Below, in pieces: positions 49,885 through 59,800 of a stretch of DNA of 64,000 nucleotides (its first letter is position 1; the number at the start of each line of letters is the position of its first letter). The translations under genes were made by a program, and so were the position numbers. The notes beneath the pieces are model-generated. The model was not told the DNA's origin, ran no database searches, and was given only the letters and a program-made list of their open reading frames with translations. This DNA comes from Brevibacillus formosus (GTDB taxonomy: Bacteria; Bacillota; Bacilli; Brevibacillales; Brevibacillaceae), in assembly GCF_003013405.1 (NCBI RefSeq), contig NZ_PXZL01000004.1, forward strand, positions 313,961-377,960. The letters run 5' to 3'.

Positions 49885-49929
49885 TTCCTTCGTATTCTAC
49901 AACTCTTTCATTGTTACGTACTGTTTTGT

Positions 49930-50919
49930 CTAACTCTTTGCCACCTGTGCCTTTTCGTCCCTGTTCTTGCCTAGCTCATGCTTGATGAACAGATAGCTCT
50001 CAATTTCCCGAAGGAGGTAGAACAGCGAGGCACGCGTCTCAAATTCCTCCCGCGTTCGCGGCAAATCTGCTTCCTTGATCTCCTCTTGCATCACGCGCAG
50101 TTGGTCGATGAAGCGGTAGGCGGTATTGCCCGGATGTACCGAGTGGCTGATACGCTCAAGAAAATCTGCGATCCGATGGCTCTCTGCCACCTGATTGTCC
50201 AAAGAAGAGACGATCGGCATCATGCGTTCCAATAGCTCAAACTGCTTTTGCCGCATCACAAAATACTCGTAGTACGAATCGTTGCGACGTCCCAAACGAT
50301 TGCCAACATCTCGTGAAGCCAACCGAATCGCCGTTTCCAATACACCAGTTGTTTCGATCAATTCTTTCCCGTCCCAATCACTTTCTCCGTGACGCAAGTA
50401 GTAACAGAACTCCCGCAAAATCTTGCTGAACAGCTTCTCCACCTTTGCTTGCATCCCTTTTAGCTCTTTATCGAGACTCGGCATGTATAGATTGACCAGT
50501 AGTGCTACGCCCACACCGATGACGAGCAGAGCGACCTCATTCAGCAATAGCATCCCGTCGATTCTCTTTGACGAATACAAATGCATGAGCACAACCATGC
50601 TGTTGACAAAGCCTTCCTGAATGCCAAAACGCACCGCGAGAGGCAAGAAAAGCAAAATGAAAAGGAGAATGGCAATCGGCGTATAGCCCATAAGGGAGAA
50701 CAGGCAAACACCGATTCCCAGACCCAATAAACTGGCCAGAATCCGATTCCACGCTGTCTGAAACGATTGCTTGACTGTTACCTGAATACACAAGATCGTA
50801 ATGATCCCCGCTGAAGAAGCAAACATCAAGCCTAGCTGCTGGGCGATCAGAATCGAAATAGCCGTTCCAATGGCTGTTTTTAACGTACGATAACCAATTT
50901 TAAACTTGAGAAAGCCCAG
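49930..50919 (-). CDS. Aromatic acid exporter family (DUF939/FUSC-like) membrane protein
   Basis: A 329-residue protein with about six N-terminal helices and a long cytoplasmic helical C-terminus, as in YgaE-type aromatic acid exporter family proteins. ATG 50829 would remove the first conserved helix (FKIGYRTLKTAIGTAIS). The frame continues upstream with no ATG, GTG or TTG, but CTG at 50919 has GGAGGGG 7 nt upstream and restores the normal family N-terminus, so CTG is taken as the start. Function is inferred from the family; the gene stands alone. Confidence 0.75.
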   Translation of the reverse strand: MGFLKFKIGYRTLKTAIGTAISILIAQQLGLMFASSAGIITILCIQVTVKQSFQTAWNRILASLLGLGIGVCLFSLMGYTPIAILLFILLFLPLAVRFGIQEGFVNSMVVLMHLYSSKRIDGMLLLNEVALLVIGVGVALLVNLYMPSLDKELKGMQAKVEKLFSKILREFCYYLRHGESDWDGKELIETTGVLETAIRLASRDVGNRLGRRNDSYYEYFVMRQKQFELLERMMPIVSSLDNQVAESHRIADFLERISHSVHPGNTAYRFIDQLRVMQEEIKEADLPRTREEFETRASLFYLLREIESYLFIKHELGKNRDEKAQVAKS

Positions 50920-51123
50920 TCTTGTTCCCCTCCGCTGTCAAAAATGCTTTCCTGTTTACTTTAACAAAAAGTGTCCGGGAACCAAAGACAAGGTTTCATA
51001 AATTTTCGCAGGAATGTCGATGCGGGTACTCATGCGGTGAGAAGTAGCTGTTCAAGCATTTTCATAAGTCCATTATCGCCTGCCGGTACTCCGTTTATTA
51101 CGATCAACAATAGGCCCAATTAA

Positions 51124-51163
51124 AAAAATCCGCCAATGCGACGATCGCGCACAGCGGATTTTT
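51124..51163 (-). terminator. Terminator of hemQ
   Basis: Perfect 10-bp arms AAAAATCCGC and GCGGATTTTT, 11 nt past the hemQ stop, with an A-run that gives a T-tract on the minus strand. The remainder of 50934-51123 shows nothing recognisable. Confidence 0.85.
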
Positions 51164-51174
51164 GGGGATATTGA

Positions 51175-51927
51175 TTATACTTCCAGCTTTTTCGCCAGTG
51201 TTTCTACGTTCAATACGTTTCCTACAAGGAAGTTGCCGAATTCACCGAAGCGCGCACTCACTTCGTCAAAGCGCATTTCGTATACGATATGCTTGAATTC
51301 CAGCGGATCGTTGGCAAAGAGGGTAACGCCCCACTCCCAATCGTCGAAACCAACAGAGCCACCGATGATTTGTTTCACGCGGCCAGCGTAGGAGCGACCA
51401 ATCAAGCCGTGGGAGCGCATCATTTCTTGGCGCTCCTGCATGGAGAGCATGTACCAGTTGTCTTGCAGATCACGCTTTTTGTTCATTGGATAGAAGCAAA
51501 TGTGCTCCCATTTTGGCAGGATCGGATAGAGGCGGTCGCGCACGTGCGGATTCGCTTTTGGATCTTCGCCTGGGTTATGTACATAGTTGCTCAGCTCTAC
51601 TACGGATACATACGAATAAGGAGCTTCTGTATAAGCAGCAAAGCGGGTTTTATTGAACGCTGTTTTAATCTCATCGAGTTCCTGCATAGTTGGACGCAGG
51701 AACATGAACACGAGGTCTGCTTTGTGTCCCAGGATGGAATACACAGCCGTGCTTCCTTGGTTCTCTCCCTCATTCGCTTCCCATGTGCGGATCAATGCAT
51801 TCAGCTCGTCCAACGCTTCTTGGCGTTCTGCTGCGGACGCTGCTTTCCACTTTTCCCAATTGATGGTTCGGAAATTATGATACGTATACCAACCTTCTAA
51901 TGTAAGCAACGCTTCGTTTGCGCTCAT
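51175..51927 (-). CDS. hemQ: Coproheme decarboxylase
   Basis: A 250-residue chlorite-dismutase-fold protein of the HemQ type. It converts Fe-coproporphyrin III to heme b in the coproporphyrin-dependent pathway of Gram-positive bacteria. Catalytic tyrosine Y146 is in FYPMNKKR and the axial histidine H173 in RSHGLIGRSYAG. ATG at 51927 has AAAGGAG upstream; the frame opens earlier without a ribosome site. It lies 122 bp after nagB and is probably a separate unit. Confidence 0.92.
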   Translation of the reverse strand: MSANEALLTLEGWYTYHNFRTINWEKWKAASAAERQEALDELNALIRTWEANEGENQGSTAVYSILGHKADLVFMFLRPTMQELDEIKTAFNKTRFAAYTEAPYSYVSVVELSNYVHNPGEDPKANPHVRDRLYPILPKWEHICFYPMNKKRDLQDNWYMLSMQERQEMMRSHGLIGRSYAGRVKQIIGGSVGFDDWEWGVTLFANDPLEFKHIVYEMRFDEVSARFGEFGNFLVGNVLNVETLAKKLEV

Positions 51928-52049
51928 TCTAAAATCAGCTCCTTTGAAAAATCTGGTGACCTTCTTGCAACATTCCCAGTATAGCATAAGGAACAAGTCC
52001 GTATTCCGAACAGATTGGTGAACAAGCAAAATGAAAACCAAGCGGTTCA

Positions 52050-52814
52050 TTAGCTGCCGCTTGGTTTCGTTCCTGCCAGTACGGAAGTTGTCAGCTTGCT
52101 CGCTGCTTCCTGATCTACAATAACGGTTACATCCGGATGCAATTGCAATAAGGAAGCTGGTACATCTGCCGTAGGCTCTTCTTCTAGCATCAATCGCACT
52201 GCCTCTGCCTTTGCCTCTCCACTTGCGAGAAGCACGACTTTTTTAGCGCCAAGAATCGTCTTGATCCCCATGGAAACGGCCTGAGTCGGCACCTGATCCA
52301 CACTATCAAAATAGCGGGCATTTGCTTCAATCGTACTGTCAGTGAGCTGGACCACGCGCGTCACCGAGTCGGTAGGAGAGCCAGGCTCGTTGAAGCCAAT
52401 ATGGCCGTTATTGCCGATCCCCAGCACCTGGATGTCGATCCCGCCTGCCAATCGGATCGCTTCCTCATAGCGTGCACACTCTGCCAAAGGGTCTGTCGTA
52501 TTCCCAACTGGCACATGTGTTTTCTCCGCAGGAATGTTGATGTGATTGAACAAGTTTTCTTCCATATACGAGCGATAGCTTTGCGGATGAGTCGAGGAAA
52601 GCCCGACGTATTCATCCAGATTAAAGCTGCTCGCTTGCGAAAAATCGATGCTCTCCGCTTGCGACAGCTTGATGAGCTCACGGTACATCCCTACTGGTGT
52701 GCCTCCGGTTGCAAGGCCAAGGACGGTCTTCGGATTTGCTTTTACTTCGCTCACGAGCATTTCAGCAGCTTTTCTGCTAAGCTCCGCGTAATCTTTCACG
52801 ATCACGAGCTTCAT
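52050..52814 (-). CDS. nagB: Glucosamine-6-phosphate deaminase
   Basis: A 254-residue NagB. It converts glucosamine 6-phosphate to fructose 6-phosphate and ammonia. GLATGGTPVGMY near 35, the catalytic SSFNLDEYVGL near 65 and GIGNNGHIGFNEPGS near 130-145 are all present. ATG at 52814 has AGGAG about 9 nt upstream. It follows the RpiR regulator by 35 nt. It could complete the pathway begun by the deacetylase/kinase operon at 14-28 kb. Confidence 0.93.
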   Translation of the reverse strand: MKLVIVKDYAELSRKAAEMLVSEVKANPKTVLGLATGGTPVGMYRELIKLSQAESIDFSQASSFNLDEYVGLSSTHPQSYRSYMEENLFNHINIPAEKTHVPVGNTTDPLAECARYEEAIRLAGGIDIQVLGIGNNGHIGFNEPGSPTDSVTRVVQLTDSTIEANARYFDSVDQVPTQAVSMGIKTILGAKKVVLLASGEAKAEAVRLMLEEEPTADVPASLLQLHPDVTVIVDQEAASKLTTSVLAGTKPSGS

Positions 52815-52849
52815 TTCCAACCACTCCTATTCCATATAAGATAAACCAC

Positions 52850-53743
52850 TTAATATTTTCTCTCTAGGACAGCCTTCGCTGTTCTTTCTTTATATAAAAG
52901 GGCCTTTTCCTTGTTGCGCATCGTGATTGTCGTACTGATGACATCCAGTACATGCAGCTGTGCAATTTTGGCTGCGAGAGAGCCTCCCTGCAACGGACCT
53001 TCTTGCGCTGCGGTCAATAGCGTAATGTCCGCTACATTCGTAATCGGTGAGCGTCGATAGTGCGTCAGGCAAATGCAAGTTGCGCCTGCCTGTTTGGCGA
53101 CTTTCAATGAATCGATCGTGTCTTTCGTACTGCCTGATACAGACAAACCTATCGCGACATCCCCCGGTCCCAGAGTGGCCGCAGCCATCGCTTGCAGATG
53201 CGATTCATTAAAAGCGTCCACGCGAAGCCCGATCCGCAAGAACGTGTACTTGGCATCCTGGGCTGTTACCGCTGACGTACCTACCCCGTAAAAATGGATT
53301 GTGTTTGCTTTTTGCAAAAGATCTACACAGCGCTCTAGCTGTTCGATTTGAAACAGGGCCGAAGTATCCCCAATCGCCTGTTGATTGGCTGCGGTTACTT
53401 TGTGCGTAATGATGTCCAGCGAATCGTCTTCTCCTACTTCGCCATGTAAGTTTTTGACTGGATTGACCAATTCCTGCGCCAACGCCAGCTTGAACTCCTG
53501 ATAGCCATGGAAGCCTATTTTCCTGCAAAATCGTAAAACGGTCGTCTCACCCACTCCGGCCTTTTCGGCAAGGTCAATCACCGATGAATAAATCACGCTG
53601 TCTGTCTGCTGCAAGACGATATGGGCAACCTTTTGCTCCGATTTCGTAAAGGAGGGAAGGAGACTCTGAATATGCAAAAGCGTATTTGTCTTCGTGATGG
53701 CAGCTGTCAATGGATGGGACAGCTCCTCCTGCTGTTTCACCAT
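52850..53743 (-). CDS. MurR/RpiR family regulator
   Basis: A 297-residue regulator with an N-terminal HTH_6 domain (SLLPSFTKSEQKVAHIVLQQ, LAEKAGVGETTVLRFCRKIGF) and a C-terminal SIS domain binding phosphosugars (FYGVGTSAVTAQD, GLSVSGSTKDT). ATG at 53743 has GGGGGAG upstream. With nagB downstream, amino-sugar phosphates are the likely effectors. The palindrome at 53805-53826 is its probable operator. Confidence 0.88.
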   Translation of the reverse strand: MVKQQEELSHPLTAAITKTNTLLHIQSLLPSFTKSEQKVAHIVLQQTDSVIYSSVIDLAEKAGVGETTVLRFCRKIGFHGYQEFKLALAQELVNPVKNLHGEVGEDDSLDIITHKVTAANQQAIGDTSALFQIEQLERCVDLLQKANTIHFYGVGTSAVTAQDAKYTFLRIGLRVDAFNESHLQAMAAATLGPGDVAIGLSVSGSTKDTIDSLKVAKQAGATCICLTHYRRSPITNVADITLLTAAQEGPLQGGSLAAKIAQLHVLDVISTTITMRNKEKALLYKERTAKAVLERKY

Positions 53744-53804
53744 ATGGCTCGCTCCCCCTTGAATAAAAGTCAGGATTTTCACAGCTGTTTTTACCCAAAA
53801 CAAA

Positions 53805-53826
53805 ATAGCTGTATTTCTACAGCTAT
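53805..53826. promoter_or_regulatory. 22-bp palindrome overlapping the rpiR -10 box
   Basis: ATAGCTGTA-TTTC-TACAGCTAT, perfect 9-bp arms, 62 bp before the regulator start. Its right arm overlaps a TATAAT on the minus strand, and a further ACAGCT half-site lies at about 53781. This suits autoregulation of rpiR-nagB. Confidence 0.6.
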
Positions 53827-53888
53827 TATATCAAAAAAGGAGTTATCCGCCATCTTTATATTTTTAAGTGGAGCAATTCTCCAAACCG

Positions 53889-56800
53889 TCAAAATGGGGT
53901 AAACAAAATAGTCGGACATGTTGCGACTCGAAAAGATCCGCTCATGGCTGCTGGAACCAGAACCAGATCGAGCGTCACGATTTCTCCTGCACCTATCGTT
54001 ACTGTCCCTCTCGCTTCTCCACTCCCCATTGCATTGGCTACAACCAAGTAGGTGCCAGGAGCAAGACCAGTCACCTTGTACCTGCCAAAGCTGTCTGTTT
54101 GGACGACTACAGTCGTTATGATTGGTTGATTCACCGTTTGCACATACACGGACGCCCCAGCAACTGGCAAGCCTGTCAAACCGGCTCGAACTGTTCCTTG
54201 TATCGTACCCGTTTGAGAAAGGCGGATGATGATAAAGGTTGTTTGGTTCGGCAAAACGACTGCTTCTGCCTGACCGGTACCAATGCCCGGAATGGTCCCG
54301 ATAACGGTATACGTCCCCGGAGCCACATTGACAAAATGGAATGTTCCATCCGGCTCAGCCAGGATATTTTGCAGGCGAATCTTGTTTGAAAGGAATAGCG
54401 ACAATTGAATATTGTTACCACTGGCTTGACTTCCGTCTGGCAAGAGGACAATGCCGGATATCGTCCCGACGAATGGCAATAGCTCGACTGTCGTTACGGT
54501 CGTCTGCCCGCTTGCGACGGAAACGGTAATGTAATGCGTACCGAACCCCTCTGCGCTTGCAATGACATTGTACTCTCCGGCCGTCAAGCTATTCACCTGG
54601 AATTGCCCGCTCTGATTCGTTACGACGTTGGCAACAAACAAGCCATTGGCAAACTGCTGAATCGCAACGGCCGCTCCTGTGATTGGGAGTCCTGTCAACT
54701 GATTGGTCACCTGTCCGAAGATGTTGCCTGGAAGAGGAGACATCGTCAGAATGACTCCGTTAAGTGTCTGTCCAGCAGTCACGGTTATGTTACTGGTTGC
54801 CGCTGCATAGCTGTCTTCACTTGCACTTATCACATACGTTCCAGGCGGCAGATTACCGACAGAGAAATTGCCGAGGTCATCCGTGATCGCACTACCGAAC
54901 AATGTTCCGTGTGAATCCTTCACCTGTATCAAAGCGTTGGAAACAAAACCGCCACCCTCAGACTGAACCTGACCTGTGACCGTAGCTGGAAACGAGGGAA
55001 GCCCCACATCGATGACCGTCGTCTGACCAGAAAAAATCGTCGCGCCAACTGGTTGGGTAGCATAGTTGAGAGCACTGATCGCCAGCGTATAGGTTAAAGG
55101 TGCCAAGCCGTCGATTGTAAACTGACCGAGACCGTCTGTAATCGCCCGAGACAACAGGTTGTTTGTTCCCGGGAAAAAGATTAGAACCTCTGCTCCTACC
55201 AGTGGTGTCCCATCAAACTCATCTCTGACGGTCCCCTGCAAAATGCCTGGGTTTGGATTCAGCGGAATATTGACAGTAGCCGTTCCCCCTGGCGCTACAT
55301 CAAAGGATACGTTTTCTCTCTGATAGTTATCGTTCCTTGCCAAAATGGTGTAATTTCCAGCTACAAATCCATCGATGAAGTATATCCCCTGAGCGTCTGT
55401 CTGGGTAGAAAAGAGAATCGTATTATTGTTGCCCAGCAAGCGGACGAGCGTATTCGGCAATGGAGTCGCGAGAAGGGCGTCACTAATTTCTCCTGTGACA
55501 CTTGCAGGCAGACTCTGCAAAGAAAAATCAAAACCAGTAGTCGCTCCCAATCCGACCATAGCTGTCGAAGCCTCAGCAGCAAATCCCGTAGCACTCGCAA
55601 TCAGTGTATAGCTCCCCGGGGAAAGTCCACTCACCATATACTGCCCCTGCTCATTCGTCAGGACAATAGCCAGTATCGTTCCAGACGGACTTCCTTGTCG
55701 AATAGTAATGACCGCGCCGGCAATCGGCGAGGCCGTACCTACCTCTCGAACTGTACCAGCAATCCCACCGGGCAACTGGTTTAACGCAAAGCTTAATACG
55801 GACGCCGCACCTGCTTGTATCTGTGCGCCAGCTACATCGCTTGCATATCCAGTTGCATTGACATTGACGGTGTACCCTCCCGGAGCCAGTCTATCAAGCG
55901 AAAAGTTTCCAGTTGCATCTGTCAGTACGGAGCCCACAGCGGCACGAGTGCTGTCGAAGACGATTACCGTTGCGCCAATGATCGGCAAGCCCGTCTCCAG
56001 ATCAGTCACAACGCCGGATAAACTGCCGGGATTAGGAACTAATGCCTGCTGAAAGTTGGTGGTAATGCCCCCTTGCAAAATAACCGCCTGCGAGACGGAT
56101 ACAAAATTCGACGCAAAAACAGTTACATTCACGACACCCGGTGGAAGCTTCTCTGCCAAAAAATTCCCTTGATCATCTGTCAATAATTGAACAAGCACAA
56201 CACCATGGTCATCCGTAATGAGCACGGTGGTTCCCGGAATCCCGAATCCCGTCATTTGATTGGTAACCACACCCGAAATAGCCGCCAGCAAGTCAGGTAA
56301 CGAGACGGTCGTTGAAGTTGCCGTATTGGCAGTCACGATTACGCCGATACTTCCTACGGCATAGCCGGGCGCTGAAGCGATGACGGTGTAAACGCCTGGA
56401 GCGACACTCGCAAAGAAAAACACGCCCGATTCATTCGCCAGCAAGCTCTGTATGACGGCTTGATTGCTATCCATCAGCTTGACGTTGATTTCGCTTCCCG
56501 TAACAGGTACGCCCAAGCTGTTTATGACACTTCCCACGATGGACCCAGACATGGGCAAAAGCGCCACACTAGCCCCTGTCGTCTCTCCACTGACTACATT
56601 GGCCCCTACTGATTGATCAGCATAGCTAGGTGCGCTTACCGTGACGGTATAAGCACCCGGCAACAGATGTTCAATCAAATAGCTGCCCGTCTGGTCGGTA
56701 CTTGCTGTAGCCACTACATTTCCGTCACTTATGGAACGAATCAGAACAACTGCGCCTGCAATGAATATCGCCGGATTCGTCGCGTCCGTCACCTGTCCAC

Positions 56801-59800
56801 TAATCCCGCCTGCATTCGCCCCAAGAGTATAGTCTACACCGGTTTTATTTTCACCGGGTCCAAGTGTAACACCAACCGAGCCTGTAACATATTCAGGGGC
56901 ACTTGCCACCACGACAAATGATCCGGCAGGCAGGTTGCCAATTATATAGGTCCCGTTTGAATCCGAATAACCAAAGCCTATTGTCGTCTCATTCAAATCC
57001 AGAATACGGACAACGGCATTGACAATCGGCTGCATCCCCGTGTCTAGCACGGTTCCAGAAATACTGGCTGGATTCGGGATAAACGTAAAGGAAACGTTTG
57101 CCGTCTGCCCAGGCTGTACGATCGCCCCAACAGATTGAACAGCGTAGCCAGAAGCCGTAGCTGTAAGGACATAAGAGCCTGGTGCGACCCCTGAAAATGA
57201 AAACGCCCCATTCCCATCTGCGACGACAGTACCGATCAACAGGTTATTGATATCAAACAATTGAATGGTGGTTCCCGCTACGACAGGTGCTACTATACCG
57301 CTAATAAAACCGAAATCTTGATTGAGCTGAAGCTGGACAGGAGTAGTTGTATTCGCGAGCACAAAGGCCCCGACATGATTGGACTGAAAGCCACTTACTG
57401 AGGCAGCGATGACGTATTGTCCCGCAGCCAAGCCCGTGATGACAAAGCTTCCTTGACTATCACTGTATACCGAATGCACGACAGAGCCATTGGAATCGAG
57501 TGCATTTACTTGTGCGCCTGCAATCGGCTGTAACGTCCCTGCAGCGAGTACCTGCCCTTGGATCTCACCTGGGCTCGCAAACAACGATAAACTGACAGGT
57601 GTATTCGTATTCGCAAGTACAGTGGCGGAAGCACTGTTCGTTTCATAATTGGTTGCACGGGCAGTAATGGTGTAAACGCCGGGTGCAAGTCCTGTGATCT
57701 CGTAGTTACCAGACAGATCGCTATCGGCATGGGCGACGATTGCCCCCGCTTGGTTCAACACGCTAACCTCTACCGTAGCACCTGATATCGGTAGACCGGA
57801 CGTAGCATCGAGGATCGAACCCGAAATGCTCCCCGGCAAATCTGCAAGCTGTAGATTCACAGTTGTTGTCGTCAGGGAAGCGACGCTTGCCCCTGTGATC
57901 ACAGTCGTTTTGTCCGGAGCAGACACGATGACGACGTACGCCTGCGGCAGCAGATCAGGTATCACATACTGTCCGTTCCCATCAGTCAATACAGTAGCAA
58001 TTACAGCACCTGCTGCCGTATTTTCCCTAATGATGACAGTGGCACCCTGAATCGGCTGATTGCCGCTGTCTACCACCTGTCCTGCGATTGATCCCGGAGA
58101 AGTTTGCAGGACAAAAGCAAGGGACGATATTTCCTGAGGCAGCACTGTTGCCCCCAACACAACGGTGGAATAACCAGAAGCTGTAGCTGTTACGGTATAC
58201 GTGTCCGGTGCCAAGTGCGGGAAGGAAAAAGTGCCAGCGCTGTCGGTAATGGTCTGCGCCACAGAAACATTTCCCTTCAAAACGACAACGATGGCGTCAG
58301 CTAGTGGATTCATGCCTGTGTCCGTGACAGTTCCATTTAATACCCCTGCCTGTTTTTCCAACTGGAGGTCAACCGTTGTAGTAGCTCCCACATTGATTTC
58401 GACGCCTACGGTTTGGCCCGCATACCCTTGTGCTGTAACCGTCAGGACATAAGTTTCTGGGCCAAGCAAAGACAAGGAGTAGTCTCCATTCGCATCGGAT
58501 AGCGTCTCTCCTACAGCAATTCCCGAACGAGTGACAACCTTGATGCTCGCATTTGGGATTCCCTCACCCGTTTGCGCATCAGAAATGGTTCCACTTACTG
58601 TTCCAAATGCTGTAGTCAATTCAAAATGAAGTACCTTGGTATCCCCCGCTTGCAGACTGATTCCAGCTAATTGTGTGGAAAAGCCCGCGGCACTGACACG
58701 GATTTGATAAACACCTTCTCCGAGCTTGGTTAGCAGATACGTGCCAGCTCCATCTGTTGTCGTTTCCGTCAGCGTAATACCTGCCTGGTTCAGCACTTCC
58801 ACCAATGCCCCGGAAATCGTTATGCTACCCGAACCTGTCACCAAACCGGAGAGCTGCGCAACTGACGTCTGGAGCACTACATTTTGTGTAGTAGACTGGG
58901 CACGAATGACGTTGATTGCGACTGTTGCTGGCTGGAATGTATCCGCACTGACTGCAAGGGTATAGGCACCCGGCACGACATTGGTAAACTGATAGCTCCC
59001 CCCTCCCCCACTCACTGCCTGGTTTACGGTCACGCCTGTCGTATTAATGAGCTTGACCACTGCACCTGAGATGGGTGACAGTCCGGTATCTGTTATCGTC
59101 CCATTCACCTGACCTGGACTCGGAGGAAGCAAAATATCTGATCTTGTGGTCTGCCCTGCCAAAACGCTCACGAATTGAATTTTGGGGTCATAAGTCGGCG
59201 CGGTCACCGACACAGAATACAGACCAGGAGCCAATCCAGTAAACGAATAGGCACCATCTGTGTCTGTTGTCGTCGTTCCGATTAGTACGGGAATCGAATC
59301 ATAGAGCTGAACCTGCACACCTGCTACAGGCAAGTTCGTGGACTGGTCAAGCACCACGCCAGCAACACTTCCAGCCAAGTTAACCGTGATGACAATATTA
59401 TCCTGAACAGGAGAAAGCGTCCCGCCAGAAAAACTGTCTACACCAGTGACTGTCGCTCTGTTTAACCGCCGCGTTCCGCCTGGAGAGACAGCGAAAACCC
59501 CACTGACCGTAAATGTCAAGCTGGCAGTAGAACCAGCGGCCAAATTGCCGATCGTCCAGCTGAGCACCTTGGTGAGCGGATTGTAATTGACAGAGCCAGT
59601 GCTTGTTGCATTTACCGTAAAAGCTGTTACCTGATCCAGTTCGATCAAATCGTTGACAATGACTGTTGTTGCCTGGCTCTTCCCGGTATTAGTCACAGTG
59701 ATCGAACCTGTCCATTGCGATAGTTGTCCTGTGGTAACCAAGGCTGGTCCTGCTGTTACCTGCTTGGCGATCGCGAGTTTCGCCCGTACATCTCCCGCAG

